In this document: positions 22,332 through 32,823 of the stretch, one piece after another
How positions within the stretch are numbered: position 1 is the stretch's first letter
Layout of the letters: every line of letters starts with the position of its first letter
Assembly (NCBI GenBank): GCA_029239635.1
Contig: JARBUN010000014.1
Location: forward strand, 1-64,000
Direction: 5' to 3'
DNA: 64,000 nucleotides
Origin: Microbacterium sp.
GTDB lineage: Bacteria > Actinomycetota > Actinomycetes > Actinomycetales > Microbacteriaceae
Program-made: the position numbers and the translations under genes
Notes under the pieces: generated by a model
What the model saw: only the letters and a program-made list of their open reading frames with translations
Databases searched by the model: none
Told to the model about the DNA's origin: nothing

Positions 22332-23186
22332 ATGGCTTCGTCCCCGGCATCCTCCCGATCCGAGGTGCGCACGCCCGCCGCGCGCGGTGTCACGCTCATC
22401 GACACCGTCTCCGAGGAGATCCTGACCGGCGAAGCGGTCGCCCTCGACGTTCAGCCGCTCGGGTTCTTCCTGCGCGCTCTCGGCTGCCTGATCGACATGG
22501 TGGTGGGCCTCGTGCTGCTGATCGGCGGGGGCCTGCTGCTGGTGGCGATGGCGGCATCCGGAGCCCTCCCGGACGGGGCGATCCGGATCGGCATCATCAC
22601 CCTGATCGTGCTGGTCATGGTCGTCCTGCCCACCACGGTCGAGACCCTGTCCCGAGGACGCAGCCTCGGCCGCCTCGCCGTCGGGGGGCGGATCGTGCGC
22701 GTCGACGGCGGGGCTGCGGGCTTCCGCGCCGCGTTGATCCGCGCCCTGATCGGTGTGCTCGAACTCTGGCTGACCCTGGGGGGCATCGCCGCGGTCGTGG
22801 GCATGTTCACGCCGCGCGCTCAGCGTCTGGGCGACCTCGTCGCCGGCACCGCGAGCGAGCGGACCCGCACGCGCCCCCTGCCGCCGCCGGCTCCGGGGCT
22901 GCCGGCGGGGTGGGAGTCGTGGGCGCAGGTGGCCGACGTCTCGCGCCTGCCCGATCGGCTCGCCGCCCGACTGTCGCAGTTCGTGCGCGGCGCGGACCTG
23001 CTCGACCCGGCCGCACGGATGCGGATCGCCGGCTCCCTGGCCGACGCGGTCGCCCCGTTCGTGTCTCCGCGGCCCCCGGCGGATCCCGAGACGTTCGTGC
23101 GCGCGGTCGCCTTCGTGCGGCGGGATCGGGAGTACCGGGCCCTCGTGATCGAACGCGAGCGCGCGGCGGAGCTCACCGGCCGCTGA
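22332..23186 (+). CDS. RDD family membrane protein
   Basis: LGFFLRALGCLIDMVVG, GRSLGRLAVGGRIVRVDG; next to SpoIIM-like gene. Confidence 0.88.
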   Translation: MASSPASSRSEVRTPAARGVTLIDTVSEEILTGEAVALDVQPLGFFLRALGCLIDMVVGLVLLIGGGLLLVAMAASGALPDGAIRIGIITLIVLVMVVLPTTVETLSRGRSLGRLAVGGRIVRVDGGAAGFRAALIRALIGVLELWLTLGGIAAVVGMFTPRAQRLGDLVAGTASERTRTRPLPPPAPGLPAGWESWAQVADVSRLPDRLAARLSQFVRGADLLDPAARMRIAGSLADAVAPFVSPRPPADPETFVRAVAFVRRDREYRALVIERERAAELTGR

Positions 23187-23192
23187 GCGGGC

Positions 23193-23399
23193 TCAGGCGC
23201 GCAGCGTCTCGTGACGCACGACGACCCAGCCGCGCGGCACGGACAGGCGATCGGCGTGGATGGCGCAGAGGTCGTGCGCGTGCGGATCGTCGACACGGCC
23301 CAGGGGCCCCAGGGCCGCCATCTGGTCGCCGTAGTCGTAGGTGAGGGTGCTCATCGCCTCGCGGGCGCATCCCACCTTCGAGCAGAGTCTGTCGCGCAT
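23193..23399 (-). CDS. DUF3499-like protein
   Basis: MRDRLCSKVGCAREAMSTLTYDYGDQMAALGPLGRVDDPHAHDLCAIHADRL; conserved Cys/His pattern. Confidence 0.85.
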   Translation of the reverse strand: MRDRLCSKVGCAREAMSTLTYDYGDQMAALGPLGRVDDPHAHDLCAIHADRLSVPRGWVVVRHETLRA

Positions 23400-23607
23400 C
23401 GCGGGCTACGTTAGTCCGCTCTCCTCTCGCCGCCCGTGCGCCGCGCCGCGTTCCCCGCGCTCCGCCGCGCTCGCACGCCCGACGCTCACGCGCGCCCGCC
23501 GCGCACGCACGCCGCACCTCCCCCCTCTCGCGCCTCCCGGCCGCACCTCCCCGGCCGCACCTCCCCCGCCGCGCCGCCCCCGGCGAGCGCGACCGTAGGA
23601 TGGGCGC

Positions 23608-24028
23608 ATGGTGCGTCGACGAACCCGCGAAGCCCGGCCGGTCGCCCGCCCCTCCCGACACGGGCGCCACGGCCGCGAGAACCGCAGCCCGGTCGTGCGC
23701 CCGCCGCTGCCCCCGATCGACACCCGGGTGGAGCGTTTCGACATCGCGGTCGGTGCCGCGGCGGAGTTCCTCCGCTCGGCGTGGGCCGAACTGCGCGACG
23801 TCTCGTTCGAGATCGGGATCATGCCCCCGGCGGCGGCCGACGGCATCCCCCGCTGGACGGTGCTGCGCGAGGAGAAGCGCATCATCCTCTATCGCATCCC
23901 GATCGAACGACTCGGTCACCCGCACCACGACGACGACCTGCACCGCCGCATGATGATCGAGGGCGCCGTCTTCCGCGCGGCGGCCGAGTACCTCGACCGC
24001 GACCCCTGGCCCGGTCCCGCGCTCTTAG
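23608..24028 (+). CDS. Minimal zincin-like metallopeptidase family protein; 3' end ambiguous
   Basis: IDTRVERFDIAVGAAAEFLRSAWAELRDVSFEIGIMP...AVFRAAAEYLDRDPW; ORF runs on antisense to 25560; a 1-nt shift would stop at 24026-24028. Confidence 0.65.
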
Positions 24029-25422
24029 GGCAGCACCGTCACCGCGGACTCGGCGGTGTTCGCCGACCACAGCGGGTACCCGGCGACGGCACCGGTCGAT
24101 GTGTATGTGACCGCCGCCCGCACCGGCGCAGTGGGGTCGAGCGTGTACACCCCCGCCGCGACGGCGGTGGAGACGCTGCCCCCGTCCGGCACGGCGATGG
24201 TCAGCGGTGCGCCGCCGTCGGAGGGCGTGAGCGTGACCGTCGCGTCCCCCGCCCCCCGGTCGGCGGTGAGCACGAGGGCGGCACCGGCACCCGACGCCAC
24301 CGCGACGGCGCTCGACACCGCGATCTTCGGCGCGGGGCTGTACCAGGCGAAGTCCGCGCCCTGTCCGAAGCCGGTGGTCGACCAGACTCCGGCGACCACG
24401 GGCTGGTCCGCGGTGACGTCGACCGTGTACGCGCCGAGGCCGACACCGGACAGGTCGAGCGAAGTGGGCTTCCCCGCCTCGAGGGGAACCTGGCGCGGCT
24501 CCCCCGGCGCGGCGGTGCCCACCGGGGTGAGGGTCACCGTCGCCGTGGCGGCGGCACCGGGTGCGAGCAGACGCAGGACCGTTCCCGCATCGCTCCCGCC
24601 CGCCGTCAGGACCTGGACGCCCGGGATGACGACGTGGGTGTCGGCCTGCGCCGACGGAGCGACCTGGTCCACTCCCCCCGGCAGCAGCAGGCGGGTCAGA
24701 CTCGCCTGGAGCGACGCACGCACGGGGGCCCCGGTGGCCGTGACGCGCACGACGGGGCTCTCCTCGCCGAGCAGAAGCCCCGCCAGGGGCACCACGCGCT
24801 GCTCGCCCGCGGGCACGACGATGTTGCTCCCGCCCGGAGGCGTCGACATCCCCTGCGCCCCGTAGACCGACAGCTGGACCGTCGCGGGCACATCGCCGGG
24901 ATTGCCGAGGACGACGAGGTCGTTCGCCCCGGTGGTCGTCGCCCCGGCCACGAGCCACGACTCCGCCAGCGGGGGACGACACGCGGATGCCGCGAACCCG
25001 ATGAGGTCTTCCGAGGTCGCCGTCGCAGAGCCCGCGGCGGCGAGAGGCTGCGCCACCCCGTCGCGCGGCTGAGCCCGCAGGGCGGTGGCGTTGCCCGAGC
25101 CGTCGCCGGTCGATCCGGTCAGCGCGCTCTCCGTCGCCGCACTGGCGGCGGGCCCGCTCACGAGCTGCGGGGAGGCGGCCGCGCTGAGGGCTCCCGCCTG
25201 CTCGGCGCTGCGGCCGAGCGCGAGCAGCGGACCGTCGCAGGCCAGGACGGTGTCGGAGGCCGCGGGAGTCGCCTCGATGCGGACCGGGGTCGCGGTGAGA
25301 GTCGGCCAGGGCGCCGCGATGCCCGCCACCGTGCCCACGACGACGGCCGCGGCGACGACGGACCCGGCGGCCACACGGGCGCTGGTGGTCGCCCAACGGA
25401 CGAGTCGGCGGTCGCTGCTCAT
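24025..25422 (-). CDS. DUF5719-like exported/membrane-anchored protein
   Basis: N-terminal TM, beta-rich extracellular region; neighbour of the large GT2. Confidence 0.75.
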   Translation of the reverse strand: MSSDRRLVRWATTSARVAAGSVVAAAVVVGTVAGIAAPWPTLTATPVRIEATPAASDTVLACDGPLLALGRSAEQAGALSAAASPQLVSGPAASAATESALTGSTGDGSGNATALRAQPRDGVAQPLAAAGSATATSEDLIGFAASACRPPLAESWLVAGATTTGANDLVVLGNPGDVPATVQLSVYGAQGMSTPPGGSNIVVPAGEQRVVPLAGLLLGEESPVVRVTATGAPVRASLQASLTRLLLPGGVDQVAPSAQADTHVVIPGVQVLTAGGSDAGTVLRLLAPGAAATATVTLTPVGTAAPGEPRQVPLEAGKPTSLDLSGVGLGAYTVDVTADQPVVAGVWSTTGFGQGADFAWYSPAPKIAVSSAVAVASGAGAALVLTADRGAGDATVTLTPSDGGAPLTIAVPDGGSVSTAVAAGVYTLDPTAPVRAAVTYTSTGAVAGYPLWSANTAESAVTVLP

Positions 25423-28259
25423 CGGCTTCCTCCCGGGGTCGGACCCACGATGCGGGGCGTGCGCCGCGCGACGCGGCGCGAGGCGGTGGTGGGCACAGCG
25501 AGAAGGAGCGCGACGAGGAGGACCCCCAGCGACCCCAGCGTCACGAGGTTGCGCAGGTGAGCCTGGGTGTCGGTGAGCGGTGCCCGCGGCTGCACGTCCG
25601 CCGTCACACGCCACAGGTCGCCGCGGGAGGTGGTGCCGACGCCGTCGAGCGCATCGCGCTGGTCGAGCGACGTCGCCGCGGCCAGACGCGCCCCGCGGAT
25701 GACGTCGTTCTCGCCCGCCGGAGCGGACTGCAGCAGGACGAACCCGATCCCCCGCTCCGCCAGGCGCGCCACGACGTCGTCCGACGACGGCGTGGTGAGG
25801 TCGGCCGCGAGCGCGGCGAGGTCGCGATCGGCCGGCCGCGCCTCGGTCCGGGTGGCCTGGACCGTGCTCTGACCGCCCACGGTGGCGCTCCCGCCCCACA
25901 CGACGTCGACGCGCAGACCGTCGGCGCGCGGGTCCAGCACGATCGTGCCGATCGCGGTCGAACCGCGCCCCTCCGCCGCGACGAAGGCGGGCAGGGTCGA
26001 GGTGGGCCCGTTGGTGAGCACCGAACGGGGGTGGGACTGATCGAGGGATGCCGTGAGCGCCGGACCCACCGCGACGACGAGCGCCACGAGGGTCACGAGA
26101 GCGCCGATCGGCCGGAGCACGTGCACGCGTTCCACGATCCCGGCATCCAGGGCCACCATCGCGCTTCCCACGACGCCGAGCCAGGCGAGGCTCAGGCCCG
26201 CACCCGGCCACAGCGGCACCGGCGTGCCGTGGTCGAACGAGACGGACACTCCCACCGCGGCGAAAGCCGTCGCGAGGCCCACGGCGGCGATGATGAGGAG
26301 AGCCGACGCCGTGACCCACCGGGGGGTGAGGACCGCAAGCAGAGCGAGGACGGCGAGCGGGGCGACCAGCAGACCCACCCACCACACCGGGCCGTTCAGC
26401 ACCGAGGCCCAGCCGCCGGGGTCGGAGCTCGGGAATCCCGCAGCCAGGAGCGCACGCCCGAGCGGGTTGGCCGCGACCTCGTCGCCCGCGTACGGCACGC
26501 CGGGGTCGGCGAGCAGACCCCACGGGTTTCCGGTGCGCACCTGCGTCCACACCAGCGGCGCGAAGACGACGATCGACGGCACGACGAGCCACACCACGCG
26601 GGCCACGCCGCGTCCGGCGACGAGGGCGACCACGACGAGGGCCGCCGACCACAGCACGACGGCGGCGGGGGCGAGGGACGGCGCGCAGGCGAGCACCAGC
26701 ACGAGAAGGACGGATGCCGCTCCCGCCGGGGCCCAGGCGCGGTGCGCGACGCTCGCGGCGTAGAAGAGCCACGGCAGCAGCAGGTGCGCGAGAAGGGCGG
26801 CGGGGCGACCCTCGACGATCGCGGCGAGGAAGGTGGGCGCGAGCGCCCAGGCGACGGCAGCGGTGATGCGCAGCAGCGACGACTCGGTGACCCGGGTCGC
26901 GGCGAACCACCCGCCGAGGACGGCGAGCGGGAGGGCGAGCACCCACAGCACGACGAGGGCCCGCGAGGGGTCTCCCGGCGACAGGGTGCCGATGAACGCG
27001 ATGATCGCCGAGAACGGATCGGCCGGACCCATGGCATCCAGTCCCAGCGGACGTGCGCCCCACGCCGCGTCCTGCCACAGCTGGGCGACCGTCGCGCGCA
27101 GCGGGGCGAGAGCGCCGCCACCCAGGACGGGCCAGGCCAGCAGGGGGAAGAACAGGGCCGCCGACACGGCGAGGGCGCCGAGGACGGCCCACGCACCCCC
27201 GCCGACGAAGAAGCGCAGCTCCGAGCGGACGGGGGCGTCGACGACGGCGCCGTCCCCCTCCCACCGCAGCCGCATCTCGGCGCGCGAGACGCGCAGCGGC
27301 GCGATGCGGGACCATCCGACGGCGCGCACGGCGCGGATGCGACGTCGAGCCCGCGCGACCGCGGCGACGCGGGCCATCACGAGGATCGTCGCCCCCCATT
27401 CGGGAAGGACGCGGTACGGCACCTTGCCGACGAGGTGGACGATCGTCCGCCAGAGGGCCAGCGGCAGGAGTGACAGCCAGTGCAGCGGGACGGCCGCCGC
27501 CGGAGCGTAGGCGAGACGGCGGTGCAGCTGCGCCGTGCGCTCGGCGAAGGCGCGACGCCGCGCACGACGGCGGCCACGGGCCATCGCCGCGACGCCGTCA
27601 CCGGCGACCGCGACACGGGCGGTGGGGACGAGCGACACCCGGTCTCCGGCGAGACGCGCGCGCACCCCGAGATCCACGCCTTCGTCCGCGCCGCCGAGCG
27701 CGGGGTCGAGACCGCCGAGCGCGGTCCAGGATTCGCGACGGATCAGCAGACCGCGCACGTCCGCGCCGAGCACATCGGCGTCGCCGTCGTGCTGGCCCTG
27801 GTCGAACTCTCCGGCCGCCAGTTCGACCGTGCGGCCGTAGCGGTTGAGGCTGATGCCGAGGGAGACGATCTCCTCGGGCTCGTCCCAGCGGACGAGCTTG
27901 GGGGCCGCCACCGCGAGCGACGGGGAGAGCTCGAGCGCTCCGGCGAGGCGGACGAGAGCATCGGGATCGGGCGCCGTGTCCTGCGCGAGCAGCCAGACCG
28001 CGTCCCCCGTGAGGCGGGGGGTGGCCAGCGCTGTCGCGGCGGCGAACGGCGTCCCGGCCGACGCCGTGATGACGCCTTCGGCGCCCGAGGACGCCGCCAG
28101 TTGCGTGAGGGCCGGGTCGGCTCCGCACAGCACGATGGTGAGCGCGTCGACGGGTCGGCTCTGCGCGGCGATCGCCGCGAGCGTGCGCGTCAGATGGTGC
28201 GCGGCAGGAGTGCGTCCTTCGGGGCGGACGACGAGGATGGCGTGAACACGGGCGGGCAT
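25419..28259 (-). CDS. Large glycosyltransferase family 2 protein with C-terminal multi-TM region
   Basis: HAILVVRPEGRTPAAHHLTRTLAAIAAQSRP..., then many TM helices; 946 aa. Confidence 0.87.
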   Translation of the reverse strand: MPARVHAILVVRPEGRTPAAHHLTRTLAAIAAQSRPVDALTIVLCGADPALTQLAASSGAEGVITASAGTPFAAATALATPRLTGDAVWLLAQDTAPDPDALVRLAGALELSPSLAVAAPKLVRWDEPEEIVSLGISLNRYGRTVELAAGEFDQGQHDGDADVLGADVRGLLIRRESWTALGGLDPALGGADEGVDLGVRARLAGDRVSLVPTARVAVAGDGVAAMARGRRRARRRAFAERTAQLHRRLAYAPAAAVPLHWLSLLPLALWRTIVHLVGKVPYRVLPEWGATILVMARVAAVARARRRIRAVRAVGWSRIAPLRVSRAEMRLRWEGDGAVVDAPVRSELRFFVGGGAWAVLGALAVSAALFFPLLAWPVLGGGALAPLRATVAQLWQDAAWGARPLGLDAMGPADPFSAIIAFIGTLSPGDPSRALVVLWVLALPLAVLGGWFAATRVTESSLLRITAAVAWALAPTFLAAIVEGRPAALLAHLLLPWLFYAASVAHRAWAPAGAASVLLVLVLACAPSLAPAAVVLWSAALVVVALVAGRGVARVVWLVVPSIVVFAPLVWTQVRTGNPWGLLADPGVPYAGDEVAANPLGRALLAAGFPSSDPGGWASVLNGPVWWVGLLVAPLAVLALLAVLTPRWVTASALLIIAAVGLATAFAAVGVSVSFDHGTPVPLWPGAGLSLAWLGVVGSAMVALDAGIVERVHVLRPIGALVTLVALVVAVGPALTASLDQSHPRSVLTNGPTSTLPAFVAAEGRGSTAIGTIVLDPRADGLRVDVVWGGSATVGGQSTVQATRTEARPADRDLAALAADLTTPSSDDVVARLAERGIGFVLLQSAPAGENDVIRGARLAAATSLDQRDALDGVGTTSRGDLWRVTADVQPRAPLTDTQAHLRNLVTLGSLGVLLVALLLAVPTTASRRVARRTPRIVGPTPGGSR

Positions 28260-28354
28260 GGCGCAGTCAGCCTAAGCGCGCTCCCCCTCGTTCGCGGACG
28301 CCGCGCCGGGAGGAGGGCGATCGCTCGGATTCGACCTTCGCGTCGGCGAACGGG

Positions 28355-28675
28355 TCAGGCGCGACGCTTGAGCTTGCGGCGCTCGCGCTCGCTGAGACCG
28401 CCCCAGATGCCGAAGCGCTCGTCATTCTGCAGGGCGTATTCGAGGCACTCGGACTTGACGTCGCATGAGGTGCAGATCCGCTTCGCGTCGCGCGTGGATC
28501 CGCCCTTCTCGGGGAAGAACGCCTCGGGGTCGGTCTGCGCGCACAGCGCGTCGGTCTGCCACGCGAGCGTGTTCTCTTCGACAGCGTCGATGTCGCGACG
28601 GACACCGGGAACACCGAGGTCGACCGGGTCGACGAACCAGTTGTCCGGAACACCGGACCGGTACTGCGACGTCAT
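28355..28675 (-). CDS. WhiB family Fe-S transcriptional regulator (WhiB2/WhmD-like)
   Basis: ALCAQTDPEAFFPEKGGSTRDAKRICTSCDVKSECLEYALQNDERFGIWGGLSERER. Confidence 0.95.
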   Translation of the reverse strand: MTSQYRSGVPDNWFVDPVDLGVPGVRRDIDAVEENTLAWQTDALCAQTDPEAFFPEKGGSTRDAKRICTSCDVKSECLEYALQNDERFGIWGGLSERERRKLKRRA

Positions 28676-28819
28676 GTCGTCCTCCGCCTCACTCGAGTCC
28701 CCCACACGCGTTTTCGCGTACGAGTAATTACACCCGTGTCATTCGGATTGGTCAAGTCGCGGATCGTAAACCCTCAAGGCAGAGGTGAACCTTCACCCGG
28801 GCCTTCGGCGTGTCGCGCC

Positions 28820-29974
28820 TCACTCCCCCGGCATCGCGACGAACAGCTCGCCGCCGCTCACGACCAGGGGGCCCTCGTCGGCCGTGGCGAGCGCCGCCTG
28901 GCCGGGCGCGAGGCGCAGGCTCGTCCCCGACGCGCCCGTGACGGTCGCCTCCCCCGAGACGCCTACGGCGATCGAGACCCCGCGCAGGTCGACGCGCGCC
29001 GAGTCCGTCGAGGCCGGAACGTGAGCGAGGGCGAAGTCGGCGATGCCGGGCGCGAACAGCTCGACGCCGTCCCCCTCCGCTCGCGGTGCGAGCCGCGGTG
29101 CCGCCGCCGGACGGAAGTCGGCCAGACCGAGCAGTTCCGGCACGTCGATGTGCTTGGGGGTGAGACCGCCGCGCAGGACGTTGTCGCTGGCGGCCATGAT
29201 CTCCACGCCGAGACCGGCCACGTACGCGTGCAGCACCCCGGCGGGAACGAAGATCGCCTCTCCGCGGCGCAACTCGACGAGGTTCATGAGGAGGGCCACG
29301 ACGATGCCCGGGTCACCCGGGTACTCCTCGCGCAGGTGGCTCACGAGGGCCGCCTCCGCCGCGAAGTCGGAGGACGACACGGATGCCGCGGCCTCCACGA
29401 TCTCCTCGATGTCCGCCGTAGTCGCCTCGGCCAGCGCCCAGCCGATCGCGTCGCGCAGCGCCGCATCCGGCTCGGCGGCGGAGAGGCGTTCGCGCAGCGC
29501 GGCCACGCCCGCGGCGTCACCGAGAGCGCCGACGAGACGCCGCGTCTGATCCAGGTCGCGCAGACCCGCCAGGGCGGTGAAGGTCTCGCTCAGGGCGACG
29601 ATCACCTCGGGCTTGTGGTTGTCGTCCTTGTAATTGCGCGAGGCCGCATCGCGCGGAACGCCCGCGGCCTCCTCGTCCGCGAAGCCCCGGGCCGCCTGTT
29701 CCTTCGAGGGATGCACCTGGATCGACAGCGGGGAGCCGGCGGCCAGCAGCTTCAAGAGGTAGGGCAGGCGCTCCGGCGAACCGGCCGCCGCCGGAAGCCA
29801 CTCGTCGAGGGTGCGCTCCGACCCGTCGAGGACCCGTGCGGGGGAACCGGGGTGATCGCCGAACCACACCTCCGCCTCGGGGGCGCCCGTGGGGACGCGC
29901 CCCTCGAGCTCGGCGAGAAGGGTCGGGCTTCCCCAGGCGTAGTCGCGGGGCGTGTTCGAGAGGGCAACCAGCAC
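28820..29974 (-). CDS. manA: Mannose-6-phosphate isomerase, class I
   Basis: NTPRDYAWGSPTLLAEL, PLSIQVHPSKEQA, YKDDNHKPEVIVAL. Confidence 0.94.
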   Translation of the reverse strand: MLVALSNTPRDYAWGSPTLLAELEGRVPTGAPEAEVWFGDHPGSPARVLDGSERTLDEWLPAAAGSPERLPYLLKLLAAGSPLSIQVHPSKEQAARGFADEEAAGVPRDAASRNYKDDNHKPEVIVALSETFTALAGLRDLDQTRRLVGALGDAAGVAALRERLSAAEPDAALRDAIGWALAEATTADIEEIVEAAASVSSSDFAAEAALVSHLREEYPGDPGIVVALLMNLVELRRGEAIFVPAGVLHAYVAGLGVEIMAASDNVLRGGLTPKHIDVPELLGLADFRPAAAPRLAPRAEGDGVELFAPGIADFALAHVPASTDSARVDLRGVSIAVGVSGEATVTGASGTSLRLAPGQAALATADEGPLVVSGGELFVAMPGE

Positions 29975-30036
29975 GGGCGAAAGCCTAGCGTTCCGGCCCC
30001 TCGCCCTCCGGACCCGGACGGTAGCCTGATTCCACC

Positions 30037-31437
30037 ATGGCCATGTACACGAACCATCCGGTCGCGGCGCCGCCGTCGGCTCCGGTGCGCGAGACCACCG
30101 GCCATCTGCTCCTGCGCGCGTGGTGCGTGTTCGTGATCGCCCTCGCCCTGGGCGGTGTCGGCCTGGTCAACGCGGTCGGTCCGACGCTCAGCACCGTGAT
30201 CGTCCTCGCCACCGCGGTGGTCTCCGCGGTCGTCTGGATCGTCGTGCGTCCGCCGGTGGCGTGGCGTCGTCTGCCGTGGCTCGCCTTCGGCTACGTGGGA
30301 TGGGCGTTCCTCTCCCTCCTGTGGAGCGCCTGGCCCGCGGCATCCGTCCTCACCCTTCTCCTCCTGGGCGTCACGACGTTCCAGGGACTCTTCGTCGGAG
30401 CGGTCCTGACGTGGCGCGACGTCGTGCGCGCCGTGGCGTCGGCGGCGAAATGGATCGTCGGTCTCTCCCTGCTGTTCGAGCTCGCGGTGTCGGTGTTCGT
30501 CCGCGGGCCGCTCCTGCCGGGTTTCGTCGTCCCGACCTCGCGCATGGACCCCATCGTGTACTGGTCGCGGGACAACCTCTTCGACGGGGGCCGCATCCAG
30601 GGCGTCTTCGGCAACGCCAACCTGCTGGCATCCGTCATGCTCGTGGCGATCATCGTCTTCGCGATCCGATTCGCCGCCGGCGCTCCGCGACGCCTCTGGC
30701 TGCTCGGGTGGATCGTCGTCGCGGCGTTCCTCTTCGTCCGCGCGGGTTCGGCGACCGCGGTGATCTCCGCGGCGTTCGTCGCGCTCGTCCTGGGGACCGT
30801 CCTGGTGATGCGCACCGCGAGCCGCCCCGGCGAGCGCACGCGGTGGTACGTGCTGTACGCGATCGTCGGCCTCGGCGGCGCGGCGGCCCTCTGGTTCGGG
30901 CGCGACGCGATCTTCGGCCTGCTGGGGCGCGGGGCCGACCTCACCGGCCGCGAGGGGATCTGGGCGGACGTGCTCGCCCGGGCGGCGGAGCGCCCGTTCA
31001 CCGGCTGGGGCTTCTCGACGCCGTGGATCGCCTCGGAACCTCTCATCGACGGCTGGATCGTCGACCACGGCCAGACGGTCGTCCAGGCGCACAGCGTGTG
31101 GATCGACGTCTTCTTCCAGCTCGGCGGTGTGGGGGTCCTGCTCTTCACCCTCGTGTATCTCGCGTACCTGTGGCGGTCCTGGTTCTTCGCGGTCGACCGA
31201 CCGCGGTGGGATCTGCGCGCCGATCGCCCCTACTCGCCCCTCACCCTCCTGCCCACCCTCATCGGCGCGCTGCTCGTGGTCCAGGGGCTCACCGAGTCGG
31301 GTCCGCTGCTGCTGTGGGGCTGGATGTTCGTCGTCCTGTTCGGGGCGAAGATCAAGCAGGCCCCGTTGGTGGGGGTGGGACCCGCCGAACAGAGCATCGC
31401 GATCGAGCGCGGCGAACCGCAGAGCGCCGGATCGTGA
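30037..31437 (+). CDS. O-antigen ligase/polymerase-like membrane protein
   Basis: Multi-TM; GRIQGVFGNANLLASVML and GREGIWADVLARAAERPFTGWGF motifs. Confidence 0.87.
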   Translation: MAMYTNHPVAAPPSAPVRETTGHLLLRAWCVFVIALALGGVGLVNAVGPTLSTVIVLATAVVSAVVWIVVRPPVAWRRLPWLAFGYVGWAFLSLLWSAWPAASVLTLLLLGVTTFQGLFVGAVLTWRDVVRAVASAAKWIVGLSLLFELAVSVFVRGPLLPGFVVPTSRMDPIVYWSRDNLFDGGRIQGVFGNANLLASVMLVAIIVFAIRFAAGAPRRLWLLGWIVVAAFLFVRAGSATAVISAAFVALVLGTVLVMRTASRPGERTRWYVLYAIVGLGGAAALWFGRDAIFGLLGRGADLTGREGIWADVLARAAERPFTGWGFSTPWIASEPLIDGWIVDHGQTVVQAHSVWIDVFFQLGGVGVLLFTLVYLAYLWRSWFFAVDRPRWDLRADRPYSPLTLLPTLIGALLVVQGLTESGPLLLWGWMFVVLFGAKIKQAPLVGVGPAEQSIAIERGEPQSAGS

Positions 31438-32774
31438 GCCCGGCGCCGTTCGCGCCCGTCCCCGCCCTCTCCTCCCTGCTCGCCTCGGCGGGCTTCGCCC
31501 GGGCCTTCACCCTCCTGGTCTTCGCGACGGTGTTCGGCGCGACCGCCATCCGGGGCGTCGCCGGCGACGTGACCCTCGCCACCCTCGTCCTCGGGCTCTG
31601 CGCCCTCGGCGTGGGCGTCCTCGCCGCGCGGCGGCGCGAGATCGAGCTCGTGCGTCTCGCGCCCACCACCCTCGTGCTGTTCGTCGCCTGGGCGGGGGCG
31701 AGCATCCTCTGGAGCGCCGACCCCGCCGCGAGCCTCGGCGGCTGGACCGAGCTGCTGGCGGTGTCCTTCCTCGCCGTCGTGATCGGACACGTGCGTGACG
31801 CGCTGCAGACCGTGCGCGCACTGGGTGACGTGCTCCGGTGGCTGCTGGGCGCATCGCTCGCGCTCGAGATCCTCAGCGGCATCCTGCTCGACGTCCCGAT
31901 CCCCTTCCTCGGCATCCAGGGCGACATCGCCGCGCTCGGTCCGGTCCAGGGCCTGTTCGGTACCCGCAACGTCCTCGGTTTCGTCACGGTCATCGCCCTG
32001 ATCACGTTCCTCGTCGAGTACCGCACGCAGTCGGTGCGCGCGGGCGCGGCGATCGCCTCGGTCGTCCTCGCCGGCTCCCTCGCCGCCCTGAGCGGGTCGC
32101 CCACCGTGATCGCGGTCGCCCTCACCACCGGCGCCGCGGCCCTCGCGCTCACTCTCGTGCGCCGACTCCCCGCGCAGCGTCGCTCCGTCGCCCAGGTGAT
32201 CCTCGGCGTCGGCGTGATCGCGGCGGTCGCAACGGCCTACGCCGCGCGAGAGGCCCTCGTCGCGATGGTCGACGCGCGCGCCGACTTCTCTCTCCGCACC
32301 GACCTGTGGACGGAACTGCTGACGTACGTGGCCTACCGACCGGTCGAGGGGTTCGGCTGGTTCGGCACGTGGTCGCCGGAGTCTTTCCCCTTCGCCGCCC
32401 TCAATTTCACCCTCGGCGAGAAGCACGCCTCCGCGCTGGACGCCTACCTCGACGTCCTCCTGCAGGTCGGGTGGGCGGGGCTGGTCCTCTTCCTCACCGT
32501 CGGCGCCCTGGCCCTCGCGCGCGGGTGGCTCGTCGCGAGCGAGCGACGCTCGGTCGTGCACGCGTGGGCACCCCTGACCCTGGTCGCCCTCCTCACCTTC
32601 TCGCTGTTCGAGAGCTTCACCCTGTCCGGCGCCGGCCTGTTGCTGCTGGTCGTCTGCGCCGTGCGCGCCGGGCAGTCCCGGTCCTGGCGGGAGAGCCTTG
32701 GACTCCGGATGCCGCCGGCACCGCCGACCGACGCGGGTCCGGGCGTTCAGGGCCCGCCCACCGCTGCCGGGTAG
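31434..32774 (+). CDS. Second O-antigen ligase/polymerase-like membrane protein
   Basis: Multi-TM; GPVQGLFGTRNVLGFV and RTDLWTELLTYVAYRPVEGFGWFG; GTG start overlaps previous stop. Confidence 0.87.
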   Translation: MSPAPFAPVPALSSLLASAGFARAFTLLVFATVFGATAIRGVAGDVTLATLVLGLCALGVGVLAARRREIELVRLAPTTLVLFVAWAGASILWSADPAASLGGWTELLAVSFLAVVIGHVRDALQTVRALGDVLRWLLGASLALEILSGILLDVPIPFLGIQGDIAALGPVQGLFGTRNVLGFVTVIALITFLVEYRTQSVRAGAAIASVVLAGSLAALSGSPTVIAVALTTGAAALALTLVRRLPAQRRSVAQVILGVGVIAAVATAYAAREALVAMVDARADFSLRTDLWTELLTYVAYRPVEGFGWFGTWSPESFPFAALNFTLGEKHASALDAYLDVLLQVGWAGLVLFLTVGALALARGWLVASERRSVVHAWAPLTLVALLTFSLFESFTLSGAGLLLLVVCAVRAGQSRSWRESLGLRMPPAPPTDAGPGVQGPPTAAG

Positions 32775-32823
32775 ACTCCCCGCTGGCCGCCCGACGGCCT
32801 GCGCCTTCGACGAAAGACCCTTC

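Noticed and set aside
24025-27399. 1124-aa minus ORF as one protein
   Set aside because: The first half is an out-of-frame reading of the GT2 gene; the real DUF5719-like protein starts at 25422.
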